Below are positions 7,545 through 15,739 of a stretch of DNA of 62,979 bases, piece after piece. Each line of letters opens with the position of its first letter. Position 1 is the stretch's first letter. Position numbers and translations under genes: made by a program. The DNA comes from Methylobacterium sp. J-088. Its GTDB lineage: Bacteria > Pseudomonadota > Alphaproteobacteria > Rhizobiales > Beijerinckiaceae. The stretch is from the NCBI RefSeq assembly GCF_022829295.1, contig NZ_JAKSYH010000140.1:1-62979 (forward strand), in the 5' to 3' direction. The notes under the pieces are model-generated. The model saw only the letters and a list, made by a program, of their open reading frames with translations, did not search any database and had not been told where the DNA came from.

Positions 7545-8540
7545 CTAAGCTGACTCGAACGGTAGCTTGGAAGTGGCCGCGACCATTTGTACGTTCCACC
7601 TATGCGCCTGCCGGTATTCGCTCGGGCTTATGCCGTGGCGATCCTTGAAGCGGCGTGCGAAATGCGCCTGGCTGCTGAAGCCGCAGCCGTAAGCCAGCAT
7701 GCCGATCGACAGGTGGGCGCAAGCCGGATCGCTCAAGCGCTTGGCCGCTAACTCTAGCCGGCGTCCCCAGATGTAGTCGGAGATGTGTCGGCCCCGCTCT
7801 TGGAACAGCTCCTGCAGCCTGCGCAGCGATACGCCGACCGCGGCAGCGAGCTGCGGCGGGTCAAGGGTCGTGTCACCCAAGTGATCGTCGATGTAGGCCT
7901 TGGCTCGTTGGACCGTGGCGTTGCCCTGAATGGAGCGGGGCACCTCCTGCACCAACCTTTCGGCGAGACTGGCCACCATTAGATCAACCCCAATCGACGC
8001 CATGCGCGTCGCCGCGTCGGGGGTGAGCCGATCTCCCACCCGGATCAGTTCCCGTATGTAAGTGTTCGCGAGCGTCGTGGAGGCGAGGTTGGTCCCGACT
8101 GTAAGGGTCGTGAACAGTTGAGACGGGCCCAGCACACTCTCCAAGCGCTCTCGCGGCAGGTCGAGGATCAGGACGCTGCCGGTCTCGATCTCGCTGACGC
8201 CGGGGCGATGATCGAGCACGACGAAATCACCGGTCCGGGCCACCGCCTCACGCTCGTTCTGCTGGACGGCATGATGGCCAGATTCGGTGAAGACCGCGTA
8301 GAGGCGATCACCCCGGCCATTCCGACGAACCGCCTCAGGTGTCACTTCGGTACGGGTGGAACTCTGAACGCTTCGGGTGATCGGCAAAGATCCGATCGCG
8401 GTGAACTCGATCCGACCGTGGAACGGCGCAGCAGCAAGGTTCCGGATCTCGTTCGGTACCATCTGCGTGCACAGCATGTCCCGCCATTGGCGGAAAGCGT
8501 TCCTGGGATGAAGGCCTTCGGTCGAAAATAACGCCCGCAT
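7545..8540 (-). CDS. AraC-family transcriptional regulator
   Basis: A 331-residue regulator. The N-terminal part (about 15-180) resembles the AraC-binding-like domain 2 found in FeaR/NphR-type activators. The C-terminal part (about 215-320) holds two helix-turn-helix motifs typical of AraC. The first is LAAAVGVSLRRLQELFQERG, and the second contains GCGFSSQAHFARRFKDRHG. The ligand is unknown. It is divergent from a short-chain dehydrogenase across a 388-bp AT-rich gap, so control of that gene is likely but inferred. GC content of the gene is somewhat lower than in its neighbours. Confidence 0.9.
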   Translation of the reverse strand: MRALFSTEGLHPRNAFRQWRDMLCTQMVPNEIRNLAAAPFHGRIEFTAIGSLPITRSVQSSTRTEVTPEAVRRNGRGDRLYAVFTESGHHAVQQNEREAVARTGDFVVLDHRPGVSEIETGSVLILDLPRERLESVLGPSQLFTTLTVGTNLASTTLANTYIRELIRVGDRLTPDAATRMASIGVDLMVASLAERLVQEVPRSIQGNATVQRAKAYIDDHLGDTTLDPPQLAAAVGVSLRRLQELFQERGRHISDYIWGRRLELAAKRLSDPACAHLSIGMLAYGCGFSSQAHFARRFKDRHGISPSEYRQAHRWNVQMVAATSKLPFESA

Positions 8541-8928
8541 TCGCGATCGGGGCCCTCAGACCGTATGCTATTGTACATGTTACAGTAAGGTATTGTTTTA
8601 TGATAGAAAAATTCCCTGATGTCAAAATATACTGATTCCAACCTGAGGTATTATTTTTACTATTCTAACGAGATTGGCCGATTTTGATGACCGATAGGTT
8701 TATAACTGGGCGTCGGAATGATTGGGTGACGCCGATGACAGTTTGAGCCTGCAGCGGAGACGTTCGGACCTGAAGCAGCGGGCCGTGATTGAGCACGAGA
8801 CGACGTCCGTTCTCATGCTCTGCAGCCCGAAAGCAGAACGGCGAAAATCCACCCAACGCGGACCCTCACCCGGTCATGAAACCACGGGACTCAATGAAGC
8901 CTTATCAGGCCGATCCCGGAGACCCATC
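8541..8928. promoter_or_regulatory. AT-rich divergent regulatory region (araC / SDR)
   Basis: A 388-bp gap between divergent genes. Bases 8560-8720 are strikingly AT-rich compared with the rest of the window (runs such as TTGTTTTATGATAGAAAAAT). TGTACATGTTACA at 8572-8584 is an imperfect dyad that could be an operator. The 8722-8928 part is GC-rich again and has a short open frame fused to the SDR gene that does not look coding. Confidence 0.5.
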
Positions 8929-9615
8929 ATGACCCAATCCCAGAAGAACGCTCTGATCGTCGGGGCCTCCCGCGGTCTTGGGCTCGGCCTCGTCGAGACC
9001 TTCCTGGCGCGCGGCTGGCACGTCACCGCGACCCAGCGCAGCTCATCCCCCGATCTCGCCCGCCTCGATGCGAAGACGCTTCGCGTCGAGACCGCCGATA
9101 TCGACGACGCGGCGAGCGTCGCCGCCCTGCACGACCGCTTGGCGGACCAGCGCTTCGACCTGATCTTCGTGGTGGCCGGGGTCGCCACGCAGGCGCACGA
9201 TCCGGTGCATGCGGTGCCGCGGGATGTCGCCGCGCAGGTCTATCTCACCAACGCGGTCAGCCCGATCCGCTTCGTCGAGGCGTTCCTGGATCGCTTGGCG
9301 CCGGGCGGCAGCCTCGCGCTGATGAGCTCGATTCTCGGTAGCGTCAGCCTGAACGAGACCGGCGGCTGGGAGACCTACCGGGCCAGCAAGGCGGCGCTCA
9401 ACACCCTGGCGCGCAGCTTCGAGATCCGCCACCGGGCGGAGTCCGTCTCGGTGCTGATCCTGCATCCGGGCTGGGTCCGCACCGACATGGGCGGCGCGGA
9501 GGCCGATATCGACGTCGCCACCAGCGTCACGGGCCTCGCAGACGTTATCACAGCCCGGCTCGGCCAGCCGGGCGCGCACTATCTCGATTACCGAGGCGCG
9601 ACGCTGCCCTGGTAG
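8929..9615 (+). CDS. Short-chain dehydrogenase/reductase
   Basis: A 228-residue classical SDR. The Rossmann nucleotide motif GASRGLG lies at residues 12-18, an acidic TADIDD segment near 50, and the catalytic YxxxK in TYRASKAAL near residue 148. The usual NNAG motif is replaced by VAGVAT. A ribosome site (CCGGAGAC) lies just before ATG 8929. The oxidised substrate cannot be told from sequence. It is probably controlled by the divergent AraC regulator. Confidence 0.9.
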   Translation: MTQSQKNALIVGASRGLGLGLVETFLARGWHVTATQRSSSPDLARLDAKTLRVETADIDDAASVAALHDRLADQRFDLIFVVAGVATQAHDPVHAVPRDVAAQVYLTNAVSPIRFVEAFLDRLAPGGSLALMSSILGSVSLNETGGWETYRASKAALNTLARSFEIRHRAESVSVLILHPGWVRTDMGGAEADIDVATSVTGLADVITARLGQPGAHYLDYRGATLPW

Positions 9616-9627
9616 GGCCGGATCCCG

Positions 9628-9981
9628 TCAGCGCGGCGGCGCGAGGGGCCGGGTGCGGCGCTCGATCACCACGGTCGGGCGGGTGCGCCGCTCGACCACG
9701 ACGGTGCGCGGCGCGCGGCTCGGGCTGGCCTGGGTCAGGATCCGCTCCGGCATGCGCTCGGGCTTCACCGTCTTGGCCGCCAGGACATGCGGGCGGACCT
9801 CGTCGACGGGCAGGCCCATCAGGCCGGCCGCGATCTCGGCCTGCTGCTCGACATCGTCGGCGAGGTCCTGGGCGGCCGCGACCGCCTCGTTCACCGTCGG
9901 CGGCTCGCGGCGCACTCGGATCGGCGGGAGGTCGGCGAAGCTCTTCTGTGTCTTCTTCACGGGGCGACTCGCGGTCTTCAT
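9628..9981 (-). CDS. Hypothetical protein with repeated arginine-rich tail
   Basis: I do not recognise this 117-residue protein. It begins MKTASRPVKKTQKSFADLPP. A predicted helical middle (VNEAVAAAQDLADDVEQQAE) is followed by a C-terminal near-duplication (RTVVVERRTRP then PTVVIERRTRP). The open frame reaches upstream to 10053, but ATG 9981 gives the more natural start. It is convergent with the SDR gene with only 12 bp between them. Confidence 0.6.
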   Translation of the reverse strand: MKTASRPVKKTQKSFADLPPIRVRREPPTVNEAVAAAQDLADDVEQQAEIAAGLMGLPVDEVRPHVLAAKTVKPERMPERILTQASPSRAPRTVVVERRTRPTVVIERRTRPLAPPR

Positions 9982-10245
9982 GGGATAGACATAGCGCCTT
10001 CCGGGGCGGTTGTGCAGTGCATCAAAGATCCGTGACCGACCATGACGGCGCATGGCTGATCAAGCTTTGCCCCCGCGACGCACCGGTTCGGCGGGGCCTT
10101 CGAGCACGCGAAAACCTCGGACCCGCATCCTTTCCCATTCGGTATCCCGTGCGACATAGAAGCGCAGACGGGATCGCGCAACGGATTCCTGCCCATGCCG
10201 CCGGGCGTTCATCCCATCGTGAACCCGGTCTGATAGCATTCCCCC

Positions 10246-11091
10246 ATGACCGAATCCCTCGATCCCCGGATCACGCCCGCCCGCGCCGACATCGCCGATG
10301 AGCGCCTGCGCGGTCGCGTGGCCGCCGCGCGCTTCGTGGCGGGCAGCCCCCGACGGGTGACGGCGCCCTCGGCTCCTCTGCGGCGCGCGCCCACCCCGGA
10401 AGCCGGGCTCGACACCGAAGCGCTGCTCGGCGACGCCGTCACCCTGTACGACGCGGCAAACGGCTTCGCCTTCGTGCAACTCGCCCGCGACGGCTATGTC
10501 GGCTACCTGCCGGCCGACAGCCTCGGCCCCGCCGGGCCGGAGCCGACCCACCGGGTCACGGCTCTGCGCACCTTCCTGTATCCGGAACCCGACCTGAAGC
10601 GGCCGGTTCTCGCCCATCTGAGTCTCGGGGCGCGTCTGGTGGTGACCGGGGCGGCGGGCGCGTATCTGAAGACCCCGGGTGGCTACGTGTTCGCCCGGCA
10701 CTGCGCCCCGGTGGCGGACCATGCGCCGGACTACGCCGGCACGGCCGCGCGCCTCGTGGAAACACCCTATCTCTGGGGCGGCCGGACGACGCTGGGGCTC
10801 GACTGCTCGGGCCTGGTGCAGCTCTGCCTGGACGCGGCGGGGCTCGCCTGTCCGCGCGATGCCGACATGCAGGAGCGGGATCTCGGGCAGGCGCTGCCCC
10901 TCGCACTGACCGGCCTGTGCCGGGGCGATTTCGTGTTCTGGCGCGGCCATGTTGGGCTGATGCTCGACCCGGAGACGCTGATCCACGCCAACGGCTACCA
11001 CATGGCGGTGGCGGCCGAGCCCTTGGCCGGGGCGGTGGAGCGGATCCAGGCGAACAGTTTCGGCGCGGTCACGGGGATCCGGCGGCTCTGA
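10246..11091 (+). CDS. NlpC/P60 cell-wall peptidase with SH3-like domain
   Basis: A 281-residue protein without an obvious signal peptide. Bacterial SH3-like segments at about 65-150 (LYDAANGFAFVQLARDGYVG) precede the NlpC/P60 domain. The catalytic triad is visible: Cys187 in LDCSGLVQL, His235 in WRGHVGLML and His247 in IHANGYH. Enzymes of this class cut gamma-D-Glu to diamino-acid links in peptidoglycan stem peptides. The gene stands alone, with 264 bp upstream that show nothing recognisable. Export by a non-classical route or cytoplasmic turnover of peptides are both possible. Confidence 0.88.
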   Translation: MTESLDPRITPARADIADERLRGRVAAARFVAGSPRRVTAPSAPLRRAPTPEAGLDTEALLGDAVTLYDAANGFAFVQLARDGYVGYLPADSLGPAGPEPTHRVTALRTFLYPEPDLKRPVLAHLSLGARLVVTGAAGAYLKTPGGYVFARHCAPVADHAPDYAGTAARLVETPYLWGGRTTLGLDCSGLVQLCLDAAGLACPRDADMQERDLGQALPLALTGLCRGDFVFWRGHVGLMLDPETLIHANGYHMAVAAEPLAGAVERIQANSFGAVTGIRRL

Positions 11092-11293
11092 CAGGTTGCC
11101 GCAGGCGTCCGTGCGGCCTCGCTCCCCACGCAGGGTCGGGATCCGGTCGCGCGGCACCCCGTGAGGTTGGCAGCGGACGCGGCTCCAATTCCCGCGGCAA
11201 ACGTGCTACAGAGCCATTCCGCTTCCCTGTTCCTGCCCGGTTCGTAGGGCAATCCTGTTGACAGGACGGCCCCACCCTCGCCACATCGCCCGC

Positions 11294-12295
11294 ATGACCG
11301 CTACGATCACGCCTTCCGAGCCCGTCGCGGGCACCACCGGCAAGCCGCCGCTGGAGATCCTGCTCTGCGCCCCCCGCGGCTTCTGTGCCGGCGTGGTGCG
11401 GGCCATCGACGTGGTGGAGCGGGCGCTCGCGATCTACGGGCCGCCCGTCTACGTCCGGCACGAGATCGTGCACAACAAGTACGTGGTCGAGAGCCTGAAG
11501 CGGAAGGGCGCCGTGTTCGTCCGCGAACTCGACGAGGTGCCGGACGGTGCCGCCCCGGTGATCTTCTCCGCCCACGGCGTTGCGAAGACCGTGCCGGCCA
11601 ATGCCGATTCGCGTGGGCTGACCACGATCGACGCCACCTGCCCGCTGGTCACCAAGGTCCACCGCGAGGCCGAGATCCATCACAAGCGCGGCCGCCATGT
11701 GCTGCTGGTCGGCCATTCGGGCCACCCGGAAGTGGTGGGCACGATGGGCCAGTTGCCCAAGGGCTCGATTACCCTGGTGGAGGATCTGGAACAGATCAGC
11801 GCCCTGAACCCCGAGAATCCCAACAACCTCGCCTGGGTGACCCAGACGACCCTGTCGGTGGACGACACCCGCCACATCGTCGAGGCGCTCAAGCAGAAAT
11901 TCCCGACCATCACCGGGCCGCACAAGGACGACATCTGCTACGCCACCACCAACCGCCAGGAGGCGGTGAAGCAGGTGGCGCCGCTGGTCGATGCCCTGAT
12001 CGTGGTCGGCTCCTCGAACTCCTCGAATTCGCAGCGCCTGCGCGAGGTCGCCGAACGCGTCGGCTGCCCGATCACCCGCCTCGTGCTGCGCGCCGAGGAG
12101 ATCGACTGGCCAGCCTTCGAGGGGATCCGCAAGCTCGGCCTCACGGCCGGCGCCTCGGCGCCCGAGGTGCTGGTGGAGGAAATCATCGACGCCTTCGCGG
12201 CCCGCTACGACGTGGTGGTCGACACGGTCTCGACCGTGATTGAGGACATGGTGTTCCCGCTGCCGCGGGAGCTGCGCAGCGAGGCCGCCGAGTAG
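11294..12295 (+). CDS. ispH: 4-hydroxy-3-methylbut-2-enyl diphosphate reductase
   Basis: Last step of the MEP isoprenoid pathway: reduces HMBPP to IPP and DMAPP with a [4Fe-4S] cluster. The three cluster cysteines are in [11 protein letters not shown] (Cys31), [11 protein letters not shown] and [11 protein letters not shown]. The substrate loop [10 protein letters not shown] is present. From ATG 11294 the protein has 333 residues, with a short N-terminal extension relative to E. coli. An open frame from 11258 adds 12 residues without family support. ispH-thrB-rnhA is a common order in this bacterial group. Confidence 0.97.
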   Translation: MTATITPSEPVAGTTGKPPLEILLCAPRGFCAGVVRAIDVVERALAIYGPPVYVRHEIVHNKYVVESLKRKGAVFVRELDEVPDGAAPVIFSAHGVAKTVPANADSRGLTTIDATCPLVTKVHREAEIHHKRGRHVLLVGHSGHPEVVGTMGQLPKGSITLVEDLEQISALNPENPNNLAWVTQTTLSVDDTRHIVEALKQKFPTITGPHKDDICYATTNRQEAVKQVAPLVDALIVVGSSNSSNSQRLREVAERVGCPITRLVLRAEEIDWPAFEGIRKLGLTAGASAPEVLVEEIIDAFAARYDVVVDTVSTVIEDMVFPLPRELRSEAAE

Positions 12296-12296
12296 G

Positions 12297-12328
12297 CAGC
12301 CTGGACACAGGCCAGCCTGGACACAGGC
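12297..12328. repeat. 16-bp tandem duplication after ispH
   Basis: CAGCCTGGACACAGGC occurs twice in a row (12297-12312 and 12313-12328), starting two bases after the ispH stop codon. It precedes the hairpin at 12346. Confidence 0.8.
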
Positions 12329-12345
12329 GCAGCAGGCTTTGTGCG

Positions 12346-12363
12346 GGGGCGCTTCGGCGCCCC
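12346..12363 (+). terminator. UUCG-tetraloop hairpin after ispH
   Basis: GGGGCGC-TTCG-GCGCCCC forms a perfect 7-bp stem capped by a very stable UUCG loop between ispH and thrB. No U-tract follows, so it may attenuate rather than terminate. Confidence 0.55.
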
Positions 12364-12403
12364 TCGTCGTATTGAACTTCCAAAAAATTCAGAGCGCGAA
12401 CAC

Positions 12404-13369
12404 GTGGCCGTCTACACCGAGGTATCCGACACGGCGCTCGCCGACTTCCTGTCGGCTTACGCGATCGGCAGCCTGCTCTCCTTCAAGGGCATCGCCGAGG
12501 GCGTCGAGAACTCGAATTTCTTTCTCCAGACCACCGGCGGCTCCTACATCCTGACGCTCTACGAGAAGCGGGTGCGGGAAGCCGACCTGCCGTTCTTTAT
12601 CGGGCTGATGGAGCATCTCTCCGCCCGCGGTCTCGCCTGCCCGCAGCCGGTGCGCGACCGGGCCGGTCAGGCCCTCGGGCAGCTCTGCGGCCGGCCCGCC
12701 GCCATCGTCAGCTTCCTGGAAGGCGTCTCGGTCAAAACGCCCGGCGTCGAGCATTGCCGGGAACTCGGCCGGGCGCTCGCCGCGCTGCATGCGGCCGGCC
12801 GCGATTTCCCGATGGTGCGGGACAACAGCCTCTCGGTCTCGGCTTGGCGACCGCTCTTCGCGCAAGCCGAAGATCAGGCCGATACGGTGGAGCCCGGTCT
12901 CGCGGCACGCACCCGAGACGACCTCGCCTTCCTGGAGGCACACTGGCCGCACGATCTGCCGGGGGGCGTGATCCACGCGGATCTCTTCACCGACAACGTG
13001 TTCTTCATCGGCGACGCCCTGTCGGGCCTGATCGACTTCTATTTCGCCTGCACGGACGCCTTCGCGTACGACATCGCGGTGTGCCTCAACGCATGGTGCT
13101 TCGAGCCCGACGGCACCTTCCACCACGACATGGCGACAGCCCTGTTTGCCGGCTACGAAGCTGTGCGCCGCCTTGAGCCCGCCGAGGTCACGGCCCTGCC
13201 GATCCTGTGCCGGGGGGCGGCGCTCCGATTCATGCTGACCCGGCTGGTCGACTGGTTGAACGTGCCGCCCGGCGCTTTGGTAAAGCCGAAGGACCCCCGG
13301 GAATTCGACCGCCGGCTCGCCTTCCATCGCCAGGCGCGGGACGCGCAGGATTACGGGCGGCAGGGCTGA
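12404..13369 (+). CDS. thrB: Homoserine kinase (aminoglycoside-phosphotransferase-fold type)
   Basis: Phosphorylates homoserine in threonine synthesis. This is the APH-fold ThrB used by alphaproteobacteria, not the GHMP kinase of E. coli. GTG 12404 gives [16 protein letters not shown], the usual family start, and 321 residues. The catalytic loop [13 protein letters not shown] carries the HxDxxxxN pattern, and [15 protein letters not shown] holds the metal-binding Asp. The gene is followed 7 bp later by rnhA, a common partner. Confidence 0.95.
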   Translation: MAVYTEVSDTALADFLSAYAIGSLLSFKGIAEGVENSNFFLQTTGGSYILTLYEKRVREADLPFFIGLMEHLSARGLACPQPVRDRAGQALGQLCGRPAAIVSFLEGVSVKTPGVEHCRELGRALAALHAAGRDFPMVRDNSLSVSAWRPLFAQAEDQADTVEPGLAARTRDDLAFLEAHWPHDLPGGVIHADLFTDNVFFIGDALSGLIDFYFACTDAFAYDIAVCLNAWCFEPDGTFHHDMATALFAGYEAVRRLEPAEVTALPILCRGAALRFMLTRLVDWLNVPPGALVKPKDPREFDRRLAFHRQARDAQDYGRQG

Positions 13370-13376
13370 AGACCGG

Positions 13377-13850
13377 ATGAGCACCGACGTGACCGAAACC
13401 GCGGTCGAGCCGACGCGGGTCAAGATCTACACGGATGGCGCCTGCTCGGGGAATCCCGGGCCGGGGGGCTGGGGCGCCATCCTGATCTTCGGCGACACCC
13501 GGAAGGAACTCTCCGGGGGCGAGGCCCACACCACCAACAACCGCATGGAGATCCTGGCGGCGCTCGAGGCGCTGGAGGCGCTGAAGCGCCCCTGCCGGGT
13601 CGACCTGTTCACGGACTCCCAGTACTTGCGCCAGGGCGTCACCAGTTGGATCCACAACTGGAAGGCGCGGGGCTGGCGCACCGCCGACAAGAAGCCCGTG
13701 AAGAACGAGGATCTCTGGCGCCGCATCGACGCCGCCCGGGAGCGCCACGAGGTGGCGTGGCACTGGGTGAAGGGCCATGCCAGCGACCCGCTCAACAACC
13801 GGGTCGACGCGCTGGCGGTGGCCGCGATGCTGCCGTTCAAGCGGCGGTGA
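13377..13850 (+). CDS. rnhA: Ribonuclease HI
   Basis: Degrades RNA in RNA-DNA hybrids. The 157-residue protein has all four acidic catalytic residues: Asp20 (YTDGACSGN), Glu58 ([10 protein letters not shown]), Asp80 ([10 protein letters not shown]) and the Asp of NRVDALA near the C-terminus. The flexible-loop histidine is in VKGHASDP, and the basic handle ([16 protein letters not shown]) is present. It is co-transcribed with thrB. Confidence 0.97.
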   Translation: MSTDVTETAVEPTRVKIYTDGACSGNPGPGGWGAILIFGDTRKELSGGEAHTTNNRMEILAALEALEALKRPCRVDLFTDSQYLRQGVTSWIHNWKARGWRTADKKPVKNEDLWRRIDAARERHEVAWHWVKGHASDPLNNRVDALAVAAMLPFKRR

Positions 13851-13899
13851 GGGGGGGGTAGGTTGTATGTCCGAGGTGTAACAGGTCTCGCATCCGCAT

Positions 13900-13927
13900 C
13901 TCCCTCCCCCCTCTGCGGGGGAGGGAG
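13900..13927. repeat. Solo R1 end palindrome
   Basis: CTCCCTCCCCC and GGGGGAGGGAG form a perfect 11-bp stem around CTCTGC. This is the terminal arm of R1 standing alone between the convergent rnhA and zwf genes, where it may act as a bidirectional terminator. Confidence 0.75.
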
Positions 13928-13966
13928 AGACGCGGAGCCCGTTGCTTTCCGTTTTGAGCGAACGAA

Positions 13967-15493
13967 TCAATCGGTCTCGCCGTCCAGCCCCAGCCAGTGC
14001 CGGCCGTCGCGTGCCAGAAGCTCGTCGGCCTCCTTGGGGCCAGTGCTCCCCGCGGGATAGAATGTCACGTCCGCCTGCGGCCAGCCCTTGAGCAGCGGGT
14101 CCACCGCCGCCCAGCCGGCCTCGATGTTGTCGGCCCGCTGGAACAGGGTCGCGTCGCCGGTCATGCAATCGTAGAGCAGCGTCTCGTAGCCGACATTCGG
14201 CGTGTCGGCGAAGAAATCCTTGTAGCGGAAGCCGGAGCGCACGCGGCCGATCTTCATCTGCGGCCCCGGTACCTTGACGTTGAATTCGGTGCTCACCCCG
14301 TGATCCGGGTCGATCAGGATCCGCATTACGGTCGGCCCCAGGTCGGCGGTCGGCGTCTCCTCGAACATCTTGAACGGGGCCGGCTTGAACAGAACCGCGA
14401 TCTCGGTGCGCCGCCCGGTCATGCGCTTGCCGGTGCGGATGTAGAAGGGCACGCCGGCCCAGCGCCAGTTCTCGATGTGCAGCTTCAATGCAATGTAGGT
14501 CTCGGTGACCGAGTCCTTGGCGACATGCGGCTCGTCCCGGTAGGCCGGCACGTCGCGCCCCTCCGAGGTGCCGGCCGCATACTGGCCGCGCACCGCATCC
14601 TCCGGTGGAATCGGCCGCACGGCCTCGGCGAGCTTAGCCTTCTCGGTGCGCACGGCCTCCGCGTCGAAGGAGTTCGGCGGCTCCATGCCGACCATGCAGA
14701 GGAGCTGGAACATGTGGTTCGGCACCATGTCGCGCAGCGCACCGGTGGGCTCGTAGAACCCGCCGCGCTCCTCGACGCCGACCGTCTCGGCCGCCGTGAT
14801 CTGGATGCTGTCGATGTATTCCCGCCGCCAGACCGGCTCGAGCAGCCCGTTGGCGAAGCGGAACGCCATGATCGACTGGACCGTCTCCTTCCCCAGGAAG
14901 TGATCGATCCGGAAGAACTGGCTCTCGTCACCCTGCTTGAGGATGCGGGCGTTGAGTTCCCGGGCCGAAGCGAGGTCGGAGCCGAACGGCTTCTCGATGA
15001 CCACCCGGCGGAAGCTGTCGCCCTCCTGCTTGAGCAGGCCGGCCTGCCCGAGCCCGTCCACGATCGTCCCGAAGAACCGCGCCGCCACCGCGCAGTAGAA
15101 CACCGCGTTGCCGGTTACCTTCGCCTTGATGGCGGCGAACGTCTCCGGCTTTTCGAAATCGCCCTTCAGGTAGTGAAGGCGCTCCCGGATGAAGCCCCAG
15201 CTCTTCGGGTCGATATGGTCGGCGTGGAACTCGGAGGTCGGGTCCTTGCTGAACGCCTCCAGGGTCTTGGTCAGGGTGTCGCGCAGGCCCTCGTCGGTGC
15301 CGTCGTTATGATCGACGCCCAGGATCGAGAAGCCCGCCGGCAGCAGCCCGGCGCCCGCGAGGTTGTAGAGGGAGGGCATCAGCAGGCGCTTGGTCAGGTC
15401 TCCGCCCGCCCCGAAGATCACCAGCGTGCAGGGCGGCGCCGGCTTGGTGCCGCAAGCCGCATCGTTCTTGAGGGCTGTCGTCTGCTCGGCCAT
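13967..15493 (-). CDS. zwf: Glucose-6-phosphate 1-dehydrogenase
   Basis: Oxidises glucose 6-phosphate to 6-phosphogluconolactone, producing NADPH. Full length at 508 residues. The nucleotide-binding GAGGDLTKR lies near residues 28-36 and the active-site signature RIDHFLGKE near 195. The C-terminal substrate domain is complete. ATG 15493 is preceded by GGGAG at good spacing; a TTG two codons upstream is less likely. pgl and edd are not adjacent. An R2 hairpin array lies upstream. Confidence 0.97.
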   Translation of the reverse strand: MAEQTTALKNDAACGTKPAPPCTLVIFGAGGDLTKRLLMPSLYNLAGAGLLPAGFSILGVDHNDGTDEGLRDTLTKTLEAFSKDPTSEFHADHIDPKSWGFIRERLHYLKGDFEKPETFAAIKAKVTGNAVFYCAVAARFFGTIVDGLGQAGLLKQEGDSFRRVVIEKPFGSDLASARELNARILKQGDESQFFRIDHFLGKETVQSIMAFRFANGLLEPVWRREYIDSIQITAAETVGVEERGGFYEPTGALRDMVPNHMFQLLCMVGMEPPNSFDAEAVRTEKAKLAEAVRPIPPEDAVRGQYAAGTSEGRDVPAYRDEPHVAKDSVTETYIALKLHIENWRWAGVPFYIRTGKRMTGRRTEIAVLFKPAPFKMFEETPTADLGPTVMRILIDPDHGVSTEFNVKVPGPQMKIGRVRSGFRYKDFFADTPNVGYETLLYDCMTGDATLFQRADNIEAGWAAVDPLLKGWPQADVTFYPAGSTGPKEADELLARDGRHWLGLDGETD

Positions 15494-15574
15494 CCCCAAC
15501 TCCCGTCCATCTGCGGTGCAGCAAACCGGCGGGACAACCCGTCCTGCCGGAGGTCCGTTCCGGCCACCGGGTTC

Positions 15575-15705
15575 CCAAAGGGCTCAGCCCTTTGGTGGGG
15601 TGTCGGGGTGAAACCCCGGCATACGGATCCTGGACCCTCGAAAGGGGCCCAGGATCCGTACCGCAGGGCTCTGCCCTGCACCCGCAAAAGGGACGCGTCC
15701 CTTCT
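15575..15705. repeat. R2 hairpin array upstream of zwf
   Basis: Several small palindromes in series: CCAAAGGGCTCAGCCCTTTGG, GGGGTGAAACCCC, CAGGGCTCTGCCCTG and AAGGGACGCGTCCCTT, plus a longer pair (GGATCCTGGA ... CCCAGGATCC). Related arrays occur at 34318, 40633, 46204 and 60455, always between genes. Confidence 0.75.
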
Positions 15706-15739
15706 GAAACCCATCACCGTAAAGAGAGGTGCTTGAGCC

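Noticed and set aside
8665..8856. Small minus-strand frame in the araC-SDR gap
   Set aside because: 63 codons with no recognisable motif and no convincing ribosome site. It could be a gene remnant but cannot be supported.
11258..11263. TTGACA before ispH as a -35 element
   Set aside because: No plausible -10 box lies at the right distance before the ATG.
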